Assembly: GCA_900552475.1 (NCBI GenBank) | Contig: USAC01000078.1 | Coordinates: forward strand, 1 to 9,222 | DNA from: an uncultured Eubacteriales bacterium | GTDB taxonomy: Bacteria; Bacillota; Clostridia; Oscillospirales; Oscillospiraceae | Reading direction: 5' to 3' | Length of the DNA: 9,222 nt | Shown: positions 5,473 to 9,222 of the stretch, in pieces | How positions within the stretch are numbered: position 1 is the stretch's first letter | Layout of the letters: every line of letters starts with the position of its first letter | Notes under the pieces: generated by a model | Told to the model about the DNA's origin: nothing | Databases searched by the model: none | The model's input: only the letters and a program-made list of their open reading frames with translations | Position numbers and translations under genes: made by a program

Positions 5473-6714
5473 TCACACGAGGCAGAGCAGCGCGAGCGTG
5501 ACGCCGGAAAACAGCAGCCACGCGCGGCAGGTGCGCCGCGCCGTCCAGAGCGAGACGAGCCACGCGGCGCAGCCTGCGAGCAGCACGCACACGAGCCAGC
5601 TGCTCTGCAGGCGCAGCGGCGTGAAGCCGAAGCAGGCGATATAGAGCGCAAGCTTCGACAGCGCCGTCACGGCGAGGAGAATGCTTTGCGCGAGCAGCAC
5701 CGTACACATGATGCGGCCGGGACTATTGAGGGCGCGGCTGCTGTGCGTGACGAGCCACAGCAGCAGGAAGTTCACACCCATGACCATGCAGAGCTGGAAG
5801 AAGCCCTGCCGCGCGTACTGCGCGACGGTGAAGCCGGCGGGGAGCCGGTGGCGGAACGCGCCGAAGAGATAGCTCCCCTGCACGGCGAAAAACAGCAGAT
5901 ACACCGCGCAGAAGCACCCCGTCAGCACGCACCAGACCGTCTCCGGTACGCGGCGGAGTTTTGCGAGCGCGCCGTCAAGGCGTGCGGTGCGGGCCGCCAG
6001 CGCCGCTGGTTCCGTTCGGCGCGTGCCAAGCGCGAGCCCGTAGAGATACGCCCCGACGGGCAGGCTCAGAATCAGCTCGAGAAACACGTCCGGGATGCTT
6101 TGCACCGTCAGCAGACGGCGCAGCCCTGCCGTCAGGGCGGCGAAGGCGTTATCTGCGGCGCTGAGCAGGCTGACCGCCGCGGCCAGCAGCACGAGCGCGA
6201 GCGCGGTGGCGGCCCACGCCGCGAGACTGCCGCGTCTGCGCGTGCGGAGCGTGTCCAACAGGACGCGCTGGCGCAGGAAGAAGCAGGAAAACGGCGTTGT
6301 GAGAAAACCGCGCAGCAAGTCGAGCGGGGCGAGCCGGCCGCTCGCGCCCTCGAGCAGCCGACCCGACCGCGCGAGCAGCCAGTAGACGGCGAAGCCGTGG
6401 AGAAACAGCACACTCCAGCCGCCCCAGACGCGGCAGCGCCCCGCGGCGATCGACGCGAGCACCGCCAGCAGGCAGCCGAGCCACACGAAACTCTCCGTCG
6501 AGGGCTTTTCGCGCCGGAACAGCAGCTCCGTCCCTGCGCAGAAGAGCACTGTGAACGCGGTGAGCAGGAGCCGCTGCAGAGGCGCGGACGGCGTGAACCA
6601 GAAGAGATCCACATAGAGGTACGCCAGCACATAGCTCACCGGCAGGGCGAGCCGCACGGCGCGGTCCGCGCGAAACGGGGCGGGCAGCGCGGGGCTTGCG
6701 GCCGCGCCCGTCAT
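5473..6714 (-). CDS. DUF4153/DUF4173-like polytopic membrane protein
   Basis: A 413-residue, very hydrophobic protein with about ten or eleven predicted transmembrane helices spread over its length and basic loops between them. The block FTVAQYARQGFFQLCMVMGVNFLL (about residues 298-321) is the hallmark I associate with the DUF4153/DUF4173 group. Function is unknown. Its ATG overlaps the stop of the small regulator by 4 bp, so the two are translationally coupled. In related Clostridia, DUF2975 proteins, a small Cro/C1-type regulator and a DUF4153-type protein commonly sit together, as here; that statement is recall rather than a search result. A role as a membrane sensor or partner of the regulator is plausible but unproven. 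The open frame is complete, without breaks. Confidence 0.8.
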   Translation of the reverse strand: MTGAAASPALPAPFRADRAVRLALPVSYVLAYLYVDLFWFTPSAPLQRLLLTAFTVLFCAGTELLFRREKPSTESFVWLGCLLAVLASIAAGRCRVWGGWSVLFLHGFAVYWLLARSGRLLEGASGRLAPLDLLRGFLTTPFSCFFLRQRVLLDTLRTRRRGSLAAWAATALALVLLAAAVSLLSAADNAFAALTAGLRRLLTVQSIPDVFLELILSLPVGAYLYGLALGTRRTEPAALAARTARLDGALAKLRRVPETVWCVLTGCFCAVYLLFFAVQGSYLFGAFRHRLPAGFTVAQYARQGFFQLCMVMGVNFLLLWLVTHSSRALNSPGRIMCTVLLAQSILLAVTALSKLALYIACFGFTPLRLQSSWLVCVLLAGCAAWLVSLWTARRTCRAWLLFSGVTLALLCLV

Positions 6715-6926
6715 TCCGGCTCACCCGGCTGATAGGCCATCAGGTCGCCGGGCTGGCAGTCGAGCGCGGCGCAGAGCTTGTTGAGCGTTTCGACGCGGAC
6801 GGCCTTGGCGCGGCCGTTTTTCAGAATGGAGAGATTCGCGAGCGTGATGCCCACGCGCTCGCTCAGCTCGGTGAGACTCATCTTGCGCCGGGCGAGCATA
6901 ACGTCCAGATTGAATACGATCATCAT
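6711..6926 (-). CDS. small Cro/C1-type (XRE) transcriptional regulator, YozG-like
   Basis: A 71-residue protein consisting almost entirely of one helix-turn-helix domain. SLTELSERVGITLANLSILKNG (about residues 17-38) gives helix 2, the turn and recognition helix 3; the ending CAALDCQPGDLMAY is typical of the YozG/HTH_26 subgroup. These are cytoplasmic DNA-binding proteins, usually dimeric. Start: tandem ATG ATG at 6926, with GGGAGGG a few bases upstream. The gap to the DUF2975 stop is 11 bp and the downstream gene overlaps by 4 bp, so all three are one transcript. It probably binds the operator-like repeats in the promoter at 7454-7509, giving autoregulation; this is inference from location and symmetry. 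No effector domain is present, so any signal must come from partner proteins, perhaps the flanking membrane proteins. Confidence 0.93.
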   Translation of the reverse strand: MMIVFNLDVMLARRKMSLTELSERVGITLANLSILKNGRAKAVRVETLNKLCAALDCQPGDLMAYQPGEPE

Positions 6927-6937
6927 TCCGCCCTCCC

Positions 6938-7423
6938 TCAGATGGTCATGTCGTTCTCCTCGCGGAGAACGGCGGCGTCGAGCACGAGACGGCTGAGCAC
7001 ATAGCAGGCGAAGCCGACCGCGGCGGCGGCAAACGTCACCAGCGGCGTGATGACGAGCGTGAGCGCCGCGAAGCCGCCGCCGAGCAGGGCGATGACGACC
7101 ATCCCCACGGGGAAGATGACCGCGTCGGCGAAGGCGAGGTACGCGATCAGCCGCAGCCGCGCGGCGTTTTCACGCGTGAAGGCCGCGCCCTTGCGCGCGA
7201 TGCTGCCAAACACCTGCCAGCAGGGGAAAAGCGCCCAGAAGACGGGCACGGCGAACGCCCACGCCCACACCAGGCACGGCCAGAAGAGCGCGGCGTATTC
7301 CGGCGCGCATTGGACGAGCTCCCGCCCGTAAAACGGCAGGAAGGCGAAGAAAAAGACGGCGCCGAGCAGACCGGCAATCAGCAGCAGCGCCTGCAGCAGG
7401 CGGGACATATTTTTTTGGTTCAT
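6938..7423 (-). CDS. DUF2975-domain membrane protein
   Basis: A 161-residue protein with four transmembrane helices (about residues 9-29, 45-66, 92-115 and 118-143) and a cytoplasmic segment GAAFTRENAARLRLIAYL (about 79-96) that is characteristic of DUF2975. This family of unknown function is typically encoded directly before a small XRE regulator, exactly as here. ATG at 7423 is preceded by AAAGGAG at 7434-7440, a slightly long spacing. It is the first gene of the three-gene unit transcribed from 7454-7482. A common guess is that the membrane protein modulates the regulator in response to envelope or membrane state, but nothing in the sequence proves it. Confidence 0.88.
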   Translation of the reverse strand: MNQKNMSRLLQALLLIAGLLGAVFFFAFLPFYGRELVQCAPEYAALFWPCLVWAWAFAVPVFWALFPCWQVFGSIARKGAAFTRENAARLRLIAYLAFADAVIFPVGMVVIALLGGGFAALTLVITPLVTFAAAAVGFACYVLSRLVLDAAVLREENDMTI

Positions 7424-7453
7424 AACGGGTTCACTCCTTTCGCTACTGGGGTG

Positions 7454-7482
7454 AGTGTATCACGCCGCACATCGAATGTCAA
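7454..7482 (-). promoter_or_regulatory. sigma-A promoter of the DUF2975/XRE/DUF4153 operon
   Basis: On the minus strand TTGACA (7482-7477, perfect -35), a 17-bp spacer, and TACACT (7459-7454, 4 of 6 matches to the -10). Transcription would start near 7447, leaving a short leader before the DUF2975 start codon at 7423. Confidence 0.82.
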
Positions 7483-7509
7483 CTATTTTTTATCGAATTA
7501 CGATAAAAA
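7471..7509. promoter_or_regulatory. operator array: inverted repeat plus 21-bp-spaced direct repeat
   Basis: A perfect 9-bp inverted repeat TTTTTATCG (7487-7495) and CGATAAAAA (7501-7509) around AATTA lies just upstream of the minus-strand -35. In addition ATCGAAT occurs at 7471-7477, next to the -35, and again at 7492-7498 inside the inverted repeat, exactly 21 bp or two helical turns apart. Such phasing suits two dimers of the small XRE regulator on one DNA face. Because the divergent riboswitch promoter begins at 7543, the same sites might influence both directions. Confidence 0.6.
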
Positions 7510-7542
7510 CATTTTGAGATACAACATGTGAAAAAATAATGC

Positions 7543-7571
7543 TTGCATTTCGCGCGGAGTTGTGCTATCGT
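7543..7571 (+). promoter_or_regulatory. promoter of the FMN riboswitch-ribU transcript
   Basis: TTGCAT (7543-7548) and TATCGT (7566-7571) are separated by 17 bp, and TGC directly before the second box gives an extended -10 (TG-N). Predicted start is near 7578, about 20 bp before the riboswitch. Both boxes are only 4 of 6 matches, so confidence is moderate. Confidence 0.55.
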
Positions 7572-7597
7572 ATGTGACAGAAAATAACCGAATATTT

Positions 7598-7710
7598 GTC
7601 TTCGGGGCGGGGCGAAATTCCCCACCGGCGGTAACAGTCCGCGAGCGGCCATCGGCCGCAGGATTCGGTGCAATTCCGGAACCGACAGTATAGTCTGGAT
7701 GAGAGAAGGC
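7598..7710 (+). promoter_or_regulatory. FMN riboswitch (RFN element)
   Basis: All conserved blocks of the FMN aptamer are present in order: CTTCGGGGCGGGGCGAAATT, CCCCACCGGCGGTAACAGTC, CGCGAGC, the variable hairpin GCGGCC-ATC-GGCCGC (7645-7659), GGATTCGGTGCAATTCCGGA, ACCGACAGTATAGTCTGGAT and GAGAGAAGG. Helix P1 is GTCTTC (7598-7603) with GAAGGC (7705-7710). The RNA binds flavin mononucleotide and turns off riboflavin uptake or synthesis genes when FMN is plentiful. The gene that follows, a riboflavin transporter, fits this. An expression platform follows directly. Confidence 0.97.
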
Positions 7711-7787
7711 GTGTACGGCATTTTTTATGATGCTCTATTTTGATGCGTGCACCTTGGAAGGCAAGTCTTTCAGGGTGTTTTACTTTT
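7706..7787 (+). terminator. riboswitch expression platform (antiterminator and terminator)
   Basis: Terminator: GCACCTTGGAAG (7749-7760) pairs with CTTTCAGGGTGT (7767-7778), a 12-bp stem with three G-U pairs and loop GCAAGT, followed by TTTACTTTT. Antiterminator: GTGTAC (7711-7716) pairs with GTGCAC (7747-7752), continued by GCAT (7718-7721) with ATGC (7743-7746), and extended outward by AGG (7707-7709) with CCT-side bases 7753-7755. The antiterminator uses both the 3' strand of helix P1 and the left arm of the terminator, so FMN-bound P1 should favour termination. Energies were not computed. Confidence 0.75.
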
Positions 7788-7810
7788 GCTCAAAAAAGGA
7801 GACCAAAATC

Positions 7811-8467
7811 ATGAAAAACGTTGTTACCGCACCCGCGGGCGAGCATGTCGAGACCTCGGCGGCGAGCCAGAGAAAGAAGACCCACCACATCGCCGTGGCG
7901 GCCATGCTGACGGCTGTGGCCTTTGTGCTGCAGTTCATTGAGTTCCCGATTCCCATCATGCCCTCGTTTGTCAAGCTCGACATCTCCGACCTCCCGGCCC
8001 TGCTCGGGACGTTCTCGCTCGGCCCGGTCTACGGCGTCGCCATCCAGCTCGCCAAGAACATCATCCACCTGCCTTTCGGCTCGAGCGCGGGCGTGGGCGA
8101 GCTGTGCAACTTCATCCTCGGCGCGGTGTTTGTCCTCGCGGCGGGTCTTGTCTACCGGAAGATGAAGAGCCGCAAGGGCGCGCTGGTCGGCGCGCTCGTC
8201 GGCGCGGTTCTGATGGCGCTGCTCAGCCTGCCGATCAACTACTTCTTCGTGTATCCGGCGTATGTGGTGCTGTACCACCTGCCGCTCGAGGCGATTATCG
8301 GGATGTATCAGGAGATCCTCGGCAGCATCGCCGACGTGCCGACGGGCAACGCCCTGCTCAACTGCCTGATGGTGTTCAACGTCCCGTTCACGCTGTGCAA
8401 GGGCATCCTCGACGTGGCGCTGTGCTTCCTGATCTACAAACCGCTTTCTCCGCTGCTGCATAAGTAA
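7811..8467 (+). CDS. ribU: riboflavin ECF transporter S component RibU
   Basis: A 218-residue membrane protein with about six hydrophobic helices. After a hydrophilic N terminus of about 25 residues comes the S-component signature: FIEFPIPIMPSFVKLDISDL (residues about 43-62), then GPVYGVAIQLAKN and the VGELCNFILGA block. These match RibU, the substrate-binding subunit of the energy-coupling factor transporter for riboflavin, which works in the cytoplasmic membrane with shared EcfA, EcfA' and EcfT subunits encoded elsewhere. ATG 7811 is chosen because AAAAGGAGACC lies just upstream. The earlier in-frame ATG at 7727 would put the terminator hairpin inside the gene and lacks a good ribosome binding site. 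The FMN riboswitch upstream independently supports riboflavin as substrate. It is monocistronic, ended by a strong terminator. Confidence 0.95.
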   Translation: MKNVVTAPAGEHVETSAASQRKKTHHIAVAAMLTAVAFVLQFIEFPIPIMPSFVKLDISDLPALLGTFSLGPVYGVAIQLAKNIIHLPFGSSAGVGELCNFILGAVFVLAAGLVYRKMKSRKGALVGALVGAVLMALLSLPINYFFVYPAYVVLYHLPLEAIIGMYQEILGSIADVPTGNALLNCLMVFNVPFTLCKGILDVALCFLIYKPLSPLLHK

Positions 8468-8470
8468 ATA

Positions 8471-8517
8471 AAAACCGGAGAGACAGGGTCGCTTGGCGGC
8501 TCTGTCTCTCCGGTTTT
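8471..8517 (+). terminator. intrinsic terminator of ribU
   Basis: AAAACCGGAGAGACAG (8471-8486) pairs perfectly with 8502-8517. The stem continues through G8487-T8501 and GTCGC/GCGGC to a TTG loop, about 22 bp in total, ending in TTTT. It begins 3 bp after the stop. The A run on the left would also let it act on the minus strand. Confidence 0.92.
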
Positions 8518-8535
8518 GCTGGGCCTGCGGCGGGC

Positions 8536-8563
8536 TACTTTCTTTCCTCGACGAAAGAAAGTA
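8536..8563. repeat. 11-bp inverted repeat hairpin (TACTTTCTTTC)
   Basis: TACTTTCTTTC (8536-8546) and GAAAGAAAGTA (8553-8563) are a perfect inverted repeat around CTCGAC. The surrounding 8521-8612 has no credible ORF. I recall ACTTTCTTT-type hairpins followed by GTAACCAAAA as dispersed intergenic repeats in gut Clostridia, but only one copy is seen here. It is not followed by a T run, so a terminator is unlikely. Confidence 0.45.
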
Positions 8564-8616
8564 ACCAAAAGCGCGCCGATTCCACCACCGGCCCAACTGC
8601 GGTGCAAACGCCAAAA

Positions 8617-8652
8617 CAAGAGCCGTCCTGCCTTTCGGCGGGACGGCTCTTG
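8617..8652 (-). terminator. intrinsic terminator after the minus-strand gene remnant
   Basis: A 16-bp stem (8617-8632 with 8637-8652, one G-T pair) and loop TTTC. On the minus strand it lies 12 bp after the remnant's stop codon and is followed by TTTT. The plus-strand side has no T tail, so the direction is minus. Confidence 0.8.
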
Positions 8653-8664
8653 CGCAAAAATAAC

Positions 8665-9037
8665 TCACTCCATATAGCTCTGGAAGCTGTTCTTCGTCAG
8701 AAACTCGATGGACTCCTTCGGCGCGGCGTTCACGTCGAAGGCACCGCCGATGGCGCGCGTCTGCGCGCTGCAGTCCGCCGTTTCAAAGGAGCGGTCATAG
8801 GCGGAGCGGAAGCTCTTGTAGTAGTTCAGCTCCGCGCCGAAGTACGGGTTCGGCTGGATGAGCAGACTGTTGCAGGCGCGGATGATCCCGGAGATGGGGA
8901 CGCCCGCATCATTGCGCTCGAGCGCGGCGAAGAGGATGGCGTAACTGGCGGGCGAGCGCGCGGTCGGGGATCTCCTGATACAGGTCGCGGATGGGGGCGA
9001 AAATGAAGTCCTCTTTGCGCTTGAAACAGGTGTAAAA
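8665..9037 (-). pseudogene. unidentified protein remnant, no start codon and one frameshift
   Basis: On the minus strand a good coding sequence ends at TGA (8667-8665) and ends SFQSYME. Reading backwards it stays open to about 8944, with segments such as LFAALERNDAGVPISGIIRA, QPNPYFGAELNYYKSFRSAY and GGAFDVNAAPKESIEFL. Upstream, protein-like sequence continues in another frame (FYTCFKRKEDFIFAPIRDLY, then QEIPDRALA), so one extra base lies near 8944-8953, within a C-rich run. The upstream frame meets a stop at 9071-9073 with no ATG or GTG that gives a complete gene, and a hairpin at 9041-9064 covers that edge. About 120 residues are recoverable. I do not recognise the family. Its own terminator follows, so this was probably once an expressed gene. 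A sequencing error could explain the frameshift but not the missing start. Confidence 0.55.
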
Positions 9038-9040
9038 CGT

Positions 9041-9074
9041 GCCTGTCCGTTTTATCGGACAGGCCTTCTTTTAT
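9041..9074 (+). terminator. hairpin, possible intrinsic terminator
   Basis: GCCTGTCCG (9041-9049) and CGGACAGGC (9056-9064) form a perfect 9-bp stem with loop TTTTAT, followed on the plus strand by CTTCTTTTAT. No plus-strand gene precedes it in this window after ribU, which already has a terminator, so its purpose is unclear. It lies at the 5' edge of the minus-strand remnant. Confidence 0.45.
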
Positions 9075-9075
9075 A

Positions 9076-9127
9076 CTGTATCCAGAAAGTACAAAACGCC
9101 CGAACGGGCGGGGAGCGGAGGATACAG
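9076..9127 (+). promoter_or_regulatory. nested inverted repeats overlapping a ribosome binding site
   Basis: Outer arms CTGTATCC (9076-9083) and GGATACAG (9120-9127) are a perfect 8-bp inverted repeat; inside lies CGCCCG-AA-CGGGCG (9097-9110). The right outer arm overlaps the Shine-Dalgarno sequence GGAGG (9117-9121) of the small ORF at 9130, so folding of the RNA could hide it. The function is inferred only from the geometry. Confidence 0.4.
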
Positions 9128-9129
9128 CC

Positions 9130-9222
9130 ATGGAGAGATTTAGTGTGAAAGTGAGTACCTGACCAGCGCAGAGGAAAGAAGGCGCACGAAAACATCCTTG
9201 CAAACAGCTTGTTTTGCAAGGT
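9130..9222 (+). pseudogene. short ORF at the window edge, possibly frameshifted
   Basis: ATG 9130 has GGAGG (9117-9121) eight bases upstream and encodes only MERFSVKVST before TGA at 9160-9162. In another frame the sequence directly after reads EYLTSAEERRRTKTSLQTAC and stays open to the edge, and looks like real protein. A one-base deletion near 9150 would join the two into one reading frame. Alternatively both are chance. The last bases also contain an inverted repeat, CCTTGCAAA (9196-9204) and TTTGCAAGG (9213-9221). I do not recognise a family; the gene would continue beyond the window. Confidence 0.3.

Noticed and set aside
5359..6732. Long plus-strand open frame (457 codons) antisense to the DUF4153-like gene
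   Set aside because: Product is rich in Arg, Glu, Gln and Ala with no domain pattern, a typical GC-rich antisense shadow. The minus-strand frame encodes a coherent membrane protein coupled to the regulator.
7727..7810. Upstream in-frame start for ribU at 7727
   Set aside because: It would place the riboswitch terminator inside the coding region and lacks a good Shine-Dalgarno; ATG 7811 has AAAAGGAGACC just upstream.
7790..8668. Minus-strand open frame of 292 codons opposite ribU
   Set aside because: It crosses the ribU terminator and the repeat region and has the charged, repetitive composition of an antisense frame.
8826..9203. Minus-strand 125-codon open frame at the right end
   Set aside because: It is in a third frame relative to the protein-like remnant segments and its product is Arg/Pro/Ser-rich, consistent with a shadow.
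1..9222. Defence system, toxin-antitoxin pair or phage gene cluster
   Set aside because: No nuclease, reverse transcriptase, integrase, transposase or toxin motif was seen in any credible frame; the small XRE protein belongs to a DUF2975 operon rather than next to a toxin.

Overview
The window looks like chromosomal DNA of a GC-rich gut Firmicute of the class Clostridia, probably Oscillospiraceae or Ruminococcaceae. This is inferred from the GC-rich coding sequence, strong GGAGG-type ribosome binding sites, sigma-A-like promoters, intrinsic terminators, an FMN riboswitch in front of a RibU-type transporter, and an intergenic repeat style I associate with that group. I cannot name a genus. No tRNA, rRNA, CRISPR array, insertion sequence or complete mobile element was seen.

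Layout. (1) 1-1961, plus strand: two tandem DUF3137-like membrane proteins, apparently paralogous, then a small two-helix membrane protein, closed by a strong terminator. (2) 1981-3927, plus strand: a sigma-A-like promoter followed by a 20-bp inverted repeat (GTTAG-N6-CTAAC core) drives two translationally coupled class I SAM-dependent methyltransferases and a GNAT acetyltransferase. The GNAT gene is broken: after its acetyl-CoA motif the reading frame runs into the 3' end of an unrelated gene in another frame. (3) 3928-4193: a roughly 134-bp hairpin-rich element with near-perfect 13-bp terminal inverted repeats, then the terminator of the next gene. (4) 4194-7509, minus strand: an M20-family amidohydrolase with its own promoter, preceded in transcription order by a tight three-gene unit (DUF2975 membrane protein, small Cro/C1-type regulator, DUF4153-like membrane protein). 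The unit's promoter carries an inverted repeat and a 21-bp-spaced direct repeat that look like operators. (5) 7543-8517, plus strand: promoter, FMN riboswitch, a terminator/antiterminator pair, the riboflavin ECF transporter S component (ribU), and a 22-bp-stem terminator. (6) 8518-9222: mostly non-genic. It holds an 11-bp inverted-repeat hairpin, a minus-strand gene remnant with no start codon and one frameshift, and at the right edge a structured leader before a short, possibly frameshifted ORF.

Regulatory logic. The best-supported circuit is riboflavin uptake. FMN binding closes helix P1, which removes part of the antiterminator and lets a terminator form upstream of ribU. The DUF2975/XRE/DUF4153 unit is probably autoregulated through the operator-like repeats at its promoter. 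The methyltransferase unit is probably controlled through the palindrome next to its transcription start, but no candidate regulator gene is intact in the window.

I did not find a clear new defence or biosynthetic system. The most unusual items are the chimeric GNAT reading frame, the unrecognised frameshifted remnant at the right end, the shortened DUF3137 paralogue and the operator arrays.
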